Origin: Dryocola sp. LX212 | Lineage (GTDB): Bacteria > Pseudomonadota > Gammaproteobacteria > Enterobacterales > Enterobacteriaceae | Length of the DNA stretch: 64,000 bases | Reading direction: 5' to 3' | NCBI GenBank assembly: GCA_041504365.1 | Contig: CP167917.1 | Span: 1,860,001 to 1,924,000 of the forward strand | Shown: in pieces, positions 16,801 to 25,542 of the stretch | Numbering within the stretch: position 1 is the first letter of the stretch | Layout: every line of letters starts with the position of its first letter | Made by a program: the position numbers and the translations under genes | The notes under the pieces: generated by a model | Databases searched by the model: none | Told to the model about the DNA's origin: nothing | What the model saw: only the letters and a program-made list of their open reading frames with translations

Positions 16801-17229
16801 TCAGAGTGGGGTAACCACCACCGAGACCTGGCAGCCCAGTAGGTAGAGCGCCTGCTCCAGCAGTTCAACCTTCGAGGCATAGCCGATATCAAGTAGCCGC
16901 TCCGTTTGCGGGCCGTTAAGGCCGAGCTTTCTGGCAAGCTGGGCTTTAGGCGTACCGGTAGCCAGCATCGCATTACTTAACGCTACTTTCAGGCTTGCCA
17001 GCACCGGCAGATGAACGGCGAAACTACCGTCCTTCAGTTCAGTGGGTGCAGGAATCCTGCTGCGTGAATCAATGAGTTCACCCACGCCCGCCAGCAGGGC
17101 ATCCAGGGCATCCAGCTCAACGTCCTCTTGAGAAAATGAGACCGCATCAATGCCGGCTAAATCCTGAAAACTTATCTCGTACTGGCTGGTTTCTTCATCA
17201 AAGATGACGGTGGCGGGAAACGTAAACAT
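16801..17229 (-). CDS. HicB-family antitoxin-like protein, no partner toxin
   Basis: A 142-residue protein with the HicB layout: N-terminal partial RNase-H-like domain (MFTFPATVIFDEETSQYEIS through DALDALLAGVGELIDS) and a C-terminal helix-turn-helix (AQLARKLGLNGPQTERLLDI, residues 98-117), comparable to E. coli HicB (YdcQ). Normally a roughly 60-residue HicA toxin gene lies immediately upstream. None is present on either side here: 184 bases upstream lead to the Lys-rich micro-gene. It may be a solitary regulator. Confidence 0.75.
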   Translation of the reverse strand: MFTFPATVIFDEETSQYEISFQDLAGIDAVSFSQEDVELDALDALLAGVGELIDSRSRIPAPTELKDGSFAVHLPVLASLKVALSNAMLATGTPKAQLARKLGLNGPQTERLLDIGYASKVELLEQALYLLGCQVSVVVTPL

Positions 17230-17413
17230 AGAACCTCGTTGCTACATGATTTGGCACCCATTGTCATGCATCCGGGGGGATCGTAGCGAGGAAATTTTAA
17301 TTTTTATCCGTAACAGGAGTGGATGTTATGGCGTGCCGCTTCGCTCGCGTTAACCAGGCTTCAGACTATACTTCAAAGGCAGCAAAATGCTGTCCAATCT
17401 GGCGGAGTAAACG

Positions 17414-17509
17414 ATGAAAAGCATTGTAATGAACGTGTCGAAAGAGCAGCCAAAAGACCCGGTTAAATCGCCGAAGAATGACGAGAAAAAACCTAAACAG
17501 AAAAAATAG
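17414..17509 (+). CDS. Lys/Pro-rich micro-protein, 31 residues
   Basis: ATG preceded by GGAG at a 6-base spacing. The peptide starts MKSIVMNVSKEQPKDP and continues almost entirely with Lys, Pro, Asn, Asp, Glu and Gln, with nine Lys in the last 20 residues. Strongly basic and disordered, with no signal or membrane segment. The next gene, for a Pro/Asp-rich acidic peptide, begins 47 bases later and shares a terminator. Family unknown. Confidence 0.45.
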   Translation: MKSIVMNVSKEQPKDPVKSPKNDEKKPKQKK

Positions 17510-17556
17510 GTCATGCCCTTTCGGTGTCAGTTGCTGACTGCTGTCCGGAGGCTACT

Positions 17557-17700
17557 ATGTCTGACCGTCCTGATTTTATCGATCCTTTACCCGATGGCGA
17601 ACCGCTTCCAGATGTCCCTGATAAAGATCCGATTCCGGACGATCCGGAGTTCGATCCTGACAGAATAACGGAACCGGTAGATCCCCTTAAACCACTTTAG
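17557..17700 (+). CDS. Pro/Asp-rich acidic micro-protein, 47 residues
   Basis: ATG preceded by CCGGAGG. The peptide alternates Pro and acidic residues throughout (MSDRPDFIDPLPDGEPLPDV, then PDKDPIPDDPEFDPDR) and is strongly acidic, with no signal peptide. It ends 10 bases before a clear terminator. Together with the basic peptide just upstream it forms a two-gene unit of opposite charge. No function can be assigned. Confidence 0.5.
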   Translation: MSDRPDFIDPLPDGEPLPDVPDKDPIPDDPEFDPDRITEPVDPLKPL

Positions 17701-17710
17701 CCATTGGCTC

Positions 17711-17759
17711 AAACCGTCTGCGTGAAACTGTTGTATAAGCTTCACGCGACGGTTTTTTT
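17711..17759 (+). terminator. Rho-independent terminator
   Basis: AACCGTC and GCGTGAA (17712-17726) pair with TTCACGC and GACGGTT (17741-17754) with one mismatch, followed by seven T. It ends the micro-gene pair and may also serve the convergent DUF4239 gene. Confidence 0.75.
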
Positions 17760-17764
17760 AATGC

Positions 17765-18538
17765 CTAAACCCCTGCGGGCGTCAGCGACGCTTTCAGCAG
17801 CTCCAGGTTTTGCGGCTCGATGCGAATCATGCCTCCGCGCGGGCTGCCGATATCCGCCACCATGGCCAGCGCGATAGAAATAATCGCAGGCAGAATAAAT
17901 AGGTAAACTTTATTGCCTTTTTTACTGTGCGAACCATAGCCGATGAGAATATTACATATCAGCGAAATGGAGATAAGCAGGATCCAGGCTGAAGGCGGAA
18001 AGTGTTTTATCCAGGCCGCCTGGGTGTAGCCCTGGGTATTAATGACGTCGTTCATGCCCGATGCGACCAGCGCAGTGACGGGTGTTTTAGAGATATCGGT
18101 TTCATCCTTTATGGTTTTCCAGAGCCGTGCCTGAGAAAGGGCGGTCTGTTTATCCAGCTCGGCGAGCTTATTTTTATCGTGAAGCTGATAAAAGGCGATG
18201 CGTAAATCCAGATACTTAATCAGCTCCTCCCGGGCAACGGTGGCATTCGCCGGGGTGAGTAAATCAACACGCAGTAATTCCGTGCCAATAGCGTTGGCTT
18301 CTTCGGATTCGGTGTCCTTACGCTGGTCGTAATGGCCTACCGCATTTGAAAAACTGAAGCCTATCAACAGACCCAGTAGGGTGAGGGTCGCCGCCTGGAC
18401 GACCCCGAAATCCTTTAGCGTCTCTTCATCCAGATTGCCTTGTCGGCGCAGGCAATATACCCCTAACGCCGATGCCAGCGGTAATACGAGAAGCAAGGTA
18501 ACGAATAAAAATAAAGGATGTCCCAATAATGTGCTCAT
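17765..18538 (-). CDS. DUF4239-like membrane protein
   Basis: A 257-residue membrane protein starting MSTLLGHPLFLFVTLLLVLP. Two N-terminal helices (residues 6-30 and 45-68, the latter ATLTLLGLLIGFSFSNAV) precede a roughly 110-residue cytoplasmic helical region with ESEEANAIGTELLRVDLL, then two C-terminal helices (AWILLISISLICNILIGYG, VYLFILPAIISIALAMV). This fits DUF4239, related to bestrophin-type channels. The ATG at 18538 has GAGAC before it; a start 45 bases upstream is less likely. Function unknown. Confidence 0.7.
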   Translation of the reverse strand: MSTLLGHPLFLFVTLLLVLPLASALGVYCLRRQGNLDEETLKDFGVVQAATLTLLGLLIGFSFSNAVGHYDQRKDTESEEANAIGTELLRVDLLTPANATVAREELIKYLDLRIAFYQLHDKNKLAELDKQTALSQARLWKTIKDETDISKTPVTALVASGMNDVINTQGYTQAAWIKHFPPSAWILLISISLICNILIGYGSHSKKGNKVYLFILPAIISIALAMVADIGSPRGGMIRIEPQNLELLKASLTPAGV

Positions 18539-18608
18539 GATTGTCTCTTTTATCAGCAAGCTGGCGCGCCGCCAGTGATTCAATCATTGCACAGTTTTAA
18601 AATTTTGC

Positions 18609-19607
18609 TCAGTTCTTCATGGGGCATAATTTGGGGTCAAATACCTGTTTCCAGTCCTGTTTCATGTTAACCACCGTCCAGCCATTCTGCGGTGCCAGCG
18701 TCAGCCCCTCAATCAGTTTTCCGCTCGCGGACGGGTGGCTGTCGTAGGCATATTCCCGCTCGCCGTCGGTGTGGTGAACGAGCAGGCCAAAGGTTTTGTA
18801 GTCCGGGTTGGCGGCGGTGTACTGCATCATCGCAAGATCGCCGTCGCTGTTGCCGAAGGCCGCCACCGGGCGCTGGCCCATAAACAGATGAAAGGCGACG
18901 GGCTTGGAGGTCGCGTCATCATAAAACGCGCCCTTCATATTTTTGCGCAGCTCGGTGCCGTTGTCGGTGAGGGTAAAGTCGCTGAGGGCGAACGAGCCGA
19001 TAACCTGCTCAGGCGGGATGCCGTACATTTTCTGCGAGACGACACGCATAAAGTCGATGCCGCCGCCGGAGACAATCCAGGTTTTAAAGCCGTTCTCGCG
19101 CAGGTAGTCCAGCAGCTCGCGCATTGGCTGGTAGCCCAGCTGATCGTAGCGGCAGCCGAAGCGCGGGTCTTTCTTCGCGTCCATCCAGCTGCTGACGCGC
19201 TGGTCAAACTCTTCGGTGGTGATACCACTGTGCGTCAGCTCCAGCAGCCTCATCAGCCCTTTCTGACCCGACTCCGCTACGGCCTTTAAATCGTTGTTCA
19301 GCACGGCGGTGACAACAGGATCGGTTTTCCACTCCGGGTGTTCCGGGGCGAGGCGTTTCACTTCATCCACCGCAAACTGAAGCTGGAAGGTCAGCGGCGC
19401 CTCCGGCCAAAGCGTACCGTCGTTATCGAACACCACGTAGCGCTTTTCAGGCGGAATGAACGTGGAGCGGTCTTTGTTGGTGGCGTTTTGTACCCACTCT
19501 ACAATGGATTTCTTTGCCGCCGTGTCGTTCCAGCTGGCGAGCGGGTCGGCATGGGCGGAGCAAACGGCCCCTACGAGCAGAGCGGAAAGCAGCAGTTTAT
19601 GTTTCAT
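18609..19607 (-). CDS. Periplasmic HAD-superfamily phosphatase-like protein
   Basis: A 332-residue exported protein with a signal peptide (MKHKLLLSALLVGAVCSAHA) and a HAD hydrolase domain: motif I VVFDNDGTLW (nucleophile Asp and acid/base Asp), motif II IVSGGG, and motif IV AAFGNSDGDLAMM. Members are phosphoserine-phosphatase-like acid phosphatases. Its ATG overlaps the stop of the BatD remnant (TAATG), so it was the last gene of an operon whose upstream members are now broken. All catalytic motifs look intact. Confidence 0.85.
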   Translation of the reverse strand: MKHKLLLSALLVGAVCSAHADPLASWNDTAAKKSIVEWVQNATNKDRSTFIPPEKRYVVFDNDGTLWPEAPLTFQLQFAVDEVKRLAPEHPEWKTDPVVTAVLNNDLKAVAESGQKGLMRLLELTHSGITTEEFDQRVSSWMDAKKDPRFGCRYDQLGYQPMRELLDYLRENGFKTWIVSGGGIDFMRVVSQKMYGIPPEQVIGSFALSDFTLTDNGTELRKNMKGAFYDDATSKPVAFHLFMGQRPVAAFGNSDGDLAMMQYTAANPDYKTFGLLVHHTDGEREYAYDSHPSASGKLIEGLTLAPQNGWTVVNMKQDWKQVFDPKLCPMKN

Positions 19608-20220
19608 TATTTTCCCCTTTTAGTGGGCGAGAGATCGGGAAGCTGAACCGGGGCCCAGAAGCGACGCCAGACGTGGCGCAGGTAGTTAAGACTTCGCCAC
19701 AGAGGGCGGCGGATAAACCAGAAAGTCAGGCCGACAAGGGCGATAGCCGCGACGGACAGGACCAGATGCCATTTATCCTCGCCGGTGGTGCCGCGCAGAA
19801 CGGACTCGCGGCCAGCCGCACGGGCACCGGCAACGTTAAATGACGCGCCGGGCAGCTCAGCCGTCTGCCACTGCGGATGAGCGGTATCCCACCAGCGTAA
19901 CTTAATGGGGGGCAGCGTGATGGTCCCTGCCTGCGAAGGCAGATAGCGCAGCCGCTCCACATGCTGAGCGCCCTGTACATCCCCCCGGCCAGATTTCAGC
20001 AGTGTGTTGACCGGCGTGAGCCGCTGGGGTCCGGTGCCGGGAATGGCATACAGTAGCTGCGGCACCTGATTTGCCAGAATACCGACTGATTTTACCGTCA
20101 CGGTCCTTTCTACCACGTCGCCGGCGTGCAGCGTGCTGTCGTTACCGGCATGGAACTGATTGATTTTTTGCATCATCTCAAGGCTGGCCGCCGGCAAGAA
20201 GCGGTCCGGCTGCTTCTTGC
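19607..20220 (-). pseudogene. BatD-like gene remnant (C-terminal part)
   Basis: About 200 codons match the C-terminal portion of BatD/aerotolerance-type proteins encoded in MoxR-vWA operons: HAGDVVERTVTVKSVGILAN, QVPQLLYAI, LRYLPSQAGTITLPPIKL, and one transmembrane helix (WHLVLSVAAIALVGLTFWFI) with a basic cytoplasmic tail. The N-terminal beta domains and signal peptide are missing and the frame opens inside a fused remnant. It ends TAATG into the HAD gene. Confidence 0.75.
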
Positions 20221-20269
20221 CTTCTGATTCACGCCCTGATTTTTTTTCAGATCGTGCTTAATTTCATCA

Positions 20270-20880
20270 GGCTTGTAGTTCTGCTCTTTGCCCTGGGCCG
20301 ACTGGCGAGGCGGATGGCGGGTCATGTCCATCAGGTTCACAATGTAGTCTTCGATACCGGGGGCAACGTACACCGCAGAGATTTCCTGCCAGCAGGTGGC
20401 GATATCCTGCTGCGACAGCATCAGCATTTCTGCCGGTTTTTCCTTCGCTTCGCCGCCTGCCAGATATTTTTGCTGCTGTTCAGCGCGCACCAGCTGCATC
20501 ACTTTCTGCTCGTTGGCCTTCGACGGGTAGTCAACCAGCACCTTCATCAGGAAGTGGCCAGGTGCCTTCCTGGTCGACCGGGTTTTGCGTCGCCAGCACC
20601 ATAAAAACGCCGGTCAGAGGCCAGGTTTTCCCGGCCCCGGGCGGAAGCGGAACTGGTCTTCTTCGCGGGTGGCGTTCTGCTGATAGATTTCGCTGCCGGT
20701 AATGTCCGACGGCAGCAGGTCAGGGGTGAACTGAATGCGGCGGAACTCGCCTTCTACGTGCGTCGCTAACTCGCGCACCGTACGTGTTTTCGCAAGGCTC
20801 GGTAAGCCTTCCAGCAACACGTGGCCGTCGCACAGCAGGGCGAGAATCAGCATGCGCACCAGAGATTCCTGGTCCGCACC
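20270..20880 (-). pseudogene. Fragmented MoxR-family AAA+ ATPase gene
   Basis: Two pieces in different frames. The 5' piece (about 20614-20880) has SLVRMLILALLCDGHVLLEG, the Walker A region GLPSLAKTRTV and [19 protein letters not shown], stopping at FRFRPGP. Sequence for the Walker B region is deleted; [15 protein letters not shown] remains, then a second short deletion removes the LPEAQLDRF motif and shifts the frame into [20 protein letters not shown] (20547 downward). The 3' piece loses homology after IVNLMDMTRHP and runs into about 40 codons that may be a tail of the neighbouring vWA/TPR gene. Inactive. Confidence 0.75.
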
Positions 20881-20884
20881 AGCC

Positions 20885-21637
20885 GGTTTTTCGGGCATTC
20901 GCCCCAGCACAGCTTCAGGTAAGGGCACTTTTTGCAGTATTCCGGCAGGGTATCGTTTTTCCCCATGCAGAAGGCCTGCTGGCGCTCAGAGAAGGCCATG
21001 TGCGCCAGTTTGGTATTTTCAATATTACCGATCTGATATTCCGGATAGACGTAGTGGTCGCAGGAATAAATATCGCCGTTCTTCTCGACGGCCAGCCCTT
21101 ACTGCAAAATTCTGAGGCGGTGCAAATCTGCGCGGGCATGCCCATCACCTGCGCGACGGCAGTTTCAAACAAGTTGACCTGCACGCGGCCTAAATCGTTG
21201 TTTACCCACTCTTCAAAGACGGCAATCAGGAATTTGCCCCAGTCTTCCGGTTCAACCGACCAGTCGGTGACGATGGAGTCCAGGTCGCCGGGTTTTGCAC
21301 AGCGCGTCCCCGTTACCGGAATGGTGTCTTCCCGCCAGAATTGCGGAGCTGTACTTTTGAAGTCCACAGGCTCGACGCAGGGGTTGAACTGCACGTAAGT
21401 GGCACCAAGAGCTTGGGTCATGAAACGGTACACTTCCAGCGGGAAGCGTGCATTGGTGCGGTTGACGGTGACGAGGGCGTTGAACGGAACCTGGTATTTT
21501 TTCAGCACTTCGACGCCCTTCATCACTTTGTCGAATGTCGGTTTGCCGCTGCGCATAACGCGGTAGCGGTCATGTAATTCCCGTGGACCGTCAATCGACA
21601 GTCCCACCAGAAAACGGTGCTGTTGGCTCTCCGTCAT
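20885..21637 (-). pseudogene. Remnant of an anaerobic sulfatase-maturating enzyme (radical SAM/SPASM)
   Basis: The frame opens with FLVGLSIDGPRELHDRYRVM, typical of AslB/AtsB-type maturases, and continues to QICTASEFCSKG. The N-terminal CxxxCxxC cluster-binding part is missing. At about 21094 one base is lost; in the next frame the SPASM cysteines follow (IYSCDHYV, EYCKKCPYLKLCWGECP). The 3' end then runs straight into MoxR sequence, so the true end and the intergenic DNA were deleted. No sulfatase gene remains nearby. Confidence 0.78.
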
Positions 21638-21686
21638 TAAAGGGCCACAGTCAGTATAGTAAAACCTTGAAACTTCCCATTACATA

Positions 21687-21917
21687 ATGGAAATGAATTT
21701 TGCTAATCAACTATTTACAATAAAAATAAGCGATGATTGTATCATTTATTCTGAAAAAGTACCCTTTGGGACCTATTTAAATTTAATAATAAATGAAATT
21801 GATGATCCGGAATTGGATTGTTGCGGGTTGAAGTCGGTATTATTGTCGTATTTCGCCCATGTGATATTTATATTTAAACTTTTTCTGCGCTATATTCTCG
21901 AAAATGAGAAGTGTTAG
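21687..21917 (+). CDS. Hypothetical 76-residue AT-rich frame
   Basis: A frame starting MEMNFANQLFTIKISDDCII with a hydrophobic C-terminal segment (LLSYFAHVIFIFKLFLRYIL). Base composition is far more AT-rich than in the flanking genes, suggesting foreign origin or a degraded gene. No good ribosome site and no recognised family. It fills most of the 412-base gap between the maturase remnant and the FadL-like gene. Confidence 0.3.
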   Translation: MEMNFANQLFTIKISDDCIIYSEKVPFGTYLNLIINEIDDPELDCCGLKSVLLSYFAHVIFIFKLFLRYILENEKC

Positions 21918-22049
21918 CAGATCATCATCGCGGAGTTAATCAGTAGTAATGAATACAAAGCTATTTCTGAGAATTTTAACGGACAAGACTGTCACATATC
22001 TCGCATCCATCTATACTCTGAGCATCGAAAATAACGAGACGGCTGGTAA

Positions 22050-23234
22050 ATGAAAAAAATAGCCATAGTATGTTCAGGGTTGTTATTCACGTCGGTCACC
22101 CACGCGGGTGCGCTCTTTTTCTATGAAATTGGTACGGAAGACACGGCGCTGGCCGGAGCGGGACAAGCCGCTCGCGCTCAGGATGCGTCCACAATTGTCA
22201 CCAACCCCGCCGGGATGACCCGGCTGCCGGACCATATGATCACCGGTGGGCTCCAGGCACTGGGCGGCAATATTGACTACCAGCTGGACAACCCTTCGCT
22301 TAAAAGCCCCGGCAACGTGCTGAACGTGATGCCGAACGCCAGCGGTTTCTACAGCCAAAAAATTACCGACAATCTCTACGCCGGCATTGGCATGTACGGC
22401 AACTATGGTCTCGGTATTGATTATGGTAACTGGGCGGGAGACAGGTTGATTAAAAAAAGCAGCCTGTTGGCGATGACCTTCAGCCCATCTCTGGCCTATA
22501 AGCTCAGCGATAAAGTTTCCGTTGGCGCCTCCGCTAACGTCAACTACGGTTTCCTGTCGCTAACGCGTGCCGTTGACGGCGATGATCATAAGCAGAAAGA
22601 TCATGATTGGGCGATGAGCTACCGCCTCGGCCTGCTGATGCAGCTGACCGACCAGACACGCGCGGGTATTACCTGGAACAGCGAAACCAAATACGATTTC
22701 AGCATCGACGGCAAGGCGCGCCTGCCTAACCTGCCTGGCACCGAGTTTAACCTGCCGATCTCCGCTCAGGTTTACCAGCCCCAGCAGCTAATGCTGAGCC
22801 TGGTTCATGATATCAACGCTCAGTGGTCGGTAATGGGGGATCTGGGCTGGCAGGACTGGAGCCGGTTCGGCGCGCCGCAGATCGCGGTGAGTGGCCAGCC
22901 GGTGGATAACAGCAGCCGCCTGAAAGATACCTGGCATACCGCCGTGGGCGTCCAGTATCGCCCGACAGACCTGTGGCGTCTGAACGCAGGCGTGGCGTTT
23001 GACAGCACGCCATACCACAGCCAGGGCGACGTCGCCGTTTCGATGCCGACGGGCGATGAGTGGCGTTTTGCCACGGGGGCGCAATATCAGCTCACTCCAG
23101 CCAGCAACGTGGGCTTCGCGATGGAGTACCTGCACATGCAGGGAGGCAAAGTGGCCTCGCCGGAAGTGTTACAGGGCAGCTACAGCCATCCGTATATGTG
23201 GTTCGCCAGCGTCAACTACAGCTATCAGTTCTAA
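22050..23234 (+). CDS. FadL/OmpP1-family outer-membrane transport protein
   Basis: A 394-residue outer-membrane barrel. The signal peptide ends near VTHAG, followed by the family's N-terminal hatch signature (TALAGAGQAARAQDAS, TIVTNPAGMTRL with the NPA motif). Repeated amphipathic strands follow and the C-terminus is SVNYSYQF with a terminal Phe. FadL proteins admit long-chain fatty acids or hydrophobic aromatics. It is not fadL itself, given length and context, and lies beside the broken sulfatase-maturase operon. A DNA segment with TGACAGCA-type features is not evident; regulation unknown. Confidence 0.85.
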   Translation: MKKIAIVCSGLLFTSVTHAGALFFYEIGTEDTALAGAGQAARAQDASTIVTNPAGMTRLPDHMITGGLQALGGNIDYQLDNPSLKSPGNVLNVMPNASGFYSQKITDNLYAGIGMYGNYGLGIDYGNWAGDRLIKKSSLLAMTFSPSLAYKLSDKVSVGASANVNYGFLSLTRAVDGDDHKQKDHDWAMSYRLGLLMQLTDQTRAGITWNSETKYDFSIDGKARLPNLPGTEFNLPISAQVYQPQQLMLSLVHDINAQWSVMGDLGWQDWSRFGAPQIAVSGQPVDNSSRLKDTWHTAVGVQYRPTDLWRLNAGVAFDSTPYHSQGDVAVSMPTGDEWRFATGAQYQLTPASNVGFAMEYLHMQGGKVASPEVLQGSYSHPYMWFASVNYSYQF

Positions 23235-23313
23235 AACGGGTTGAAAGGCATACTGCTGATTTCGTTATTTAATTGTTTGCGGTTAATAAATCGGCAAACG
23301 GTTTGTAAGGGAA

Positions 23314-23342
23314 TTGCATCGACGAGTCGCTTTGTGTAGTAT
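23314..23342 (+). promoter_or_regulatory. Promoter of tRNA-Thr
   Basis: TTGCAT (23314-23319), a 17-base spacer and TAGTAT (23337-23342), then a GC-rich discriminator CCTCCCG just before the tRNA, as expected for a stringently controlled stable-RNA promoter. Confidence 0.5.
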
Positions 23343-23352
23343 GCCTCCCGTC

Positions 23353-23428
<76 letters not shown>

Positions 23429-23440
23429 CCATTCAGAAAA

Positions 23441-23466
23441 AGCCACCTTAAGAGTGGCTTTTTTTT
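23441..23466 (+). terminator. Terminator of tRNA-Thr
   Basis: AGCCAC (23441-23446) and GTGGCT (23454-23459) form a stem with a 7-base loop, followed by eight T. Confidence 0.85.
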
Positions 23467-23788
23467 GCCTGTAATTCGGCTGCTTTTCGCCTGGGTTTCG
23501 TGTGTAAACCGTGTACGGGCTGTTTCCCCCCGAACATTAGATCCACATTTTGCGTTAACTCATCCTATTCGGACCAATGCTGTCTGGGCTCGTTTTTTAT
23601 ATTAACGGTCAGCGGTGCGCTTCCCTGAATAAAAAATATCTCCATTGGCGTACCGATACCGCAGTGGGAATATAAAAACGCTGGGCGACGCCGTCCCGGC
23701 TGGGGAAGGTGCGGTTCTGAAGGAGAGGGCAGATTATCAACCTGAACCTCCCTGGCGACGAGGAGGTTACAGGGCGACAGGGTGCGGC
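23467..23788. other. Gap downstream of tRNA-Thr, no supported gene
   Basis: No convincing coding frame, and no visible repeat of the tRNA 3' end that would mark an attachment site. Position and the following DinI-like gene suggest a worn prophage edge, but no integrase sequence can be recognised. Confidence 0.4.
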
Positions 23789-23863
23789 TTAAATCCAGCC
23801 CTGCTGGCTGGCCAGCCAGACAACGATGGCGACGACGATCAGCACAACTGTGGTTTTTCTCAT
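23789..23863 (-). CDS. Possible 24-residue membrane peptide
   Basis: A 25-codon frame: MRKTTVVLIVVAIVVWLASQ and four more residues, a basic start followed by one hydrophobic helix. A GGACAA sequence sits 7 bases before the ATG. It lies just downstream of the DinI-like gene on the same strand, so it could share that SOS promoter. Single-helix peptides of this size include type I toxins and phage membrane peptides, but no family was recognised. Confidence 0.35.
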   Translation of the reverse strand: MRKTTVVLIVVAIVVWLASQQGWI

Positions 23864-23909
23864 TGCGGTTGTCCCATGGTCAAAGGGGATACGCGCCTGA
23901 TAATACCAT

Positions 23910-24152
23910 TTACTCGTCGGGAACGAGCCAGAAGTCTGCTTCATCAAACATCTCTTCTATCAGGCGGTTGATCCGCTCTTTTTCGGTTTTGGTGCAGTCG
24001 CTGTGTACTGCGTTGGTCTGCATCGGTTTCACTTTTACCAGTGCCTCCGGGAAGAGGGACGCCATCCTGCGGGTTAACTCTGCGAGGATCTTCTCATTTG
24101 CGCCGGGCAGCCCCGCCACGTTGCGCTTGTCATATACCAGTTCAACGAACAT
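23910..24152 (-). CDS. DinI-family DNA-damage-inducible protein
   Basis: An 80-residue protein of the DinI family: MFVELVYDKRNVAGLPGANE, then a helix with LAELTRRMASLFPEA and the acidic C-terminal helix RINRLIEEMFDEADFWLV. E. coli DinI modulates RecA filaments; phage-type relatives act similarly. The ATG at 24152 is chosen because homology begins there. A near-perfect LexA box lies 17 bases upstream, confirming the type. The gene is next to tRNA-Thr, consistent with a phage remnant. Confidence 0.8.
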   Translation of the reverse strand: MFVELVYDKRNVAGLPGANEKILAELTRRMASLFPEALVKVKPMQTNAVHSDCTKTEKERINRLIEEMFDEADFWLVPDE

Positions 24153-24169
24153 CAAAAAACCCTTAATAA

Positions 24170-24189
24170 AGCTGTATTTATATACAGTA
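24170..24189 (-). promoter_or_regulatory. LexA (SOS) box upstream of the DinI-like gene
   Basis: On the minus strand the site reads TACTGTATATAAATACAGCT, with the invariant CTG-N10-CAG and an AT-alternating core close to the 20-base consensus. It ends 17 bases before the ATG, so LexA would repress this gene tightly. Confidence 0.85.
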
Positions 24190-24249
24190 ATAAATAGTGA
24201 GCGAAAGGGCAAGTGAATTTAGGTGAGCCAGCGGCCCCCCGCACGTAAA

Positions 24250-25446
24250 TTAACGGGTTGTCAGGCGGATGAGCAGGCCGCCCGCTGCCGCAGCGGTAGC
24301 CAGAGCCACCATCCCTGTCCAGCCAAAGGAAGCCAGCGCCAGGCTGCCCAGAGATGCCCCCGCCGCCATACCGATGAATACTACGGTAAACATAATGGCG
24401 TTCAGGCGGCTGCGGGCAGCCGGGTTAAGGGCATAAATTATCGTCTGATGCGCCACCAGCGAGGCCTGAATCCCCAGGTCGAAACCAATCGCACTGATGA
24501 CAATGACCGCCAGCTGCGCCGGAAGCGGCAGCAGGGGCATGACGAACATCAGTGCGAAGGAGGCTACCACCAGCGCGGAGGCAATTTTGGTGACAAAATT
24601 CGGTCCTCTGCGGTCAGCCAGCGAACCCGCAAGCGGTGCGGCGAGCGCCCCGGCGGCCCCGGCCAGGCCAAAGGCACCGGCAACCGCGCTGCCCAGATGG
24701 AAACGTTCGGCGAGCATGATGGCCAGCGTTGACCAGAAGGCGCTGAAGGCAATGGATAGCAGGCCCTGGGCCAGTGCGGCACGGCGCAGCGCGACATAGT
24801 CAGTCCACAGCTTGCCCAGCGAACGCAGCAGAGCGGGGTAGCGCAGCGTTGTTTCAGGTTTGAAAGCGGGCAGAACGTACCAGAGCGTCAGGGTGATCAG
24901 CCATACGCCCACCGCGGCGATCGCATAGACCGCCCGCCAGCCCAGCAGTTCTGCCACTACGCCGCTGAATACGCGCGAGAGCAGGATCCCCGCCAGCAGC
25001 CCGGTCATCACCATTCCGACAATTTTTCCCCGGCTATGGTCAGAGGCCATCGTCGTGGTGGCAGGAATGATATCCTGGGCCACCGTGGCGACCAGGCCGA
25101 TCGCCAGGCTGCTCAGCAGCAGAACGTGCCACGAGGAGGCAAATCCGCACAGCAGCATCGTCAGCGCAAGCAGCGTGCCTTTCACAAGAATGATGCGGCG
25201 GCGGTCAAACCGATCGCCCAGCGGTGCGAGCAGCAGGATACCGAACGCGTAGCCAATCTGGGTCAGGGTAGGGACCAGTCCCACATCGCTGACGCTGGCA
25301 TGAAATGCGCGGCCGATAACGCCGAGCATCGGCTGGCTGTAATAGATTGACGCTACGCTAAGCCCTGCCCCTAGGGCGAGCAAAAAAACAAGTTTGCCGG
25401 ACAGCGCGTTAGCGGCGGGCGTGGAGACTGCGGAAAGCTGGCTCAT
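24250..25446 (-). CDS. MFS transporter
   Basis: A 398-residue major facilitator protein with 12 hydrophobic segments. The MFS loop motif APLGDRFDRRRIILV lies between helices 2 and 3, and AGSLADRRGPNFVTK at the matching place of the second half. The layout is that of small-molecule/H+ exporters such as the YnfM and arabinose-efflux group. The start MSQLSAV at 25446 is preferred over an upstream in-frame start that lacks a ribosome site. The divergent LysR gene begins 96 bases away and probably regulates it. Confidence 0.87.
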   Translation of the reverse strand: MSQLSAVSTPAANALSGKLVFLLALGAGLSVASIYYSQPMLGVIGRAFHASVSDVGLVPTLTQIGYAFGILLLAPLGDRFDRRRIILVKGTLLALTMLLCGFASSWHVLLLSSLAIGLVATVAQDIIPATTTMASDHSRGKIVGMVMTGLLAGILLSRVFSGVVAELLGWRAVYAIAAVGVWLITLTLWYVLPAFKPETTLRYPALLRSLGKLWTDYVALRRAALAQGLLSIAFSAFWSTLAIMLAERFHLGSAVAGAFGLAGAAGALAAPLAGSLADRRGPNFVTKIASALVVASFALMFVMPLLPLPAQLAVIVISAIGFDLGIQASLVAHQTIIYALNPAARSRLNAIMFTVVFIGMAAGASLGSLALASFGWTGMVALATAAAAGGLLIRLTTR

Positions 25447-25542
25447 GGGCCGCTCCTGAATCAGTGAATGTGCCGCTATTGTTATCCCTAATGACGCACA
25501 TCTGTAGCCCCGGCGGGGGTACAACTGTTATACAGTAAGCGT

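Noticed and set aside
23467..24240. Intact prophage or integrase next to tRNA-Thr
   Set aside because: No integrase, structural gene or attachment-site repeat is visible; only a DinI-like gene supports phage ancestry.
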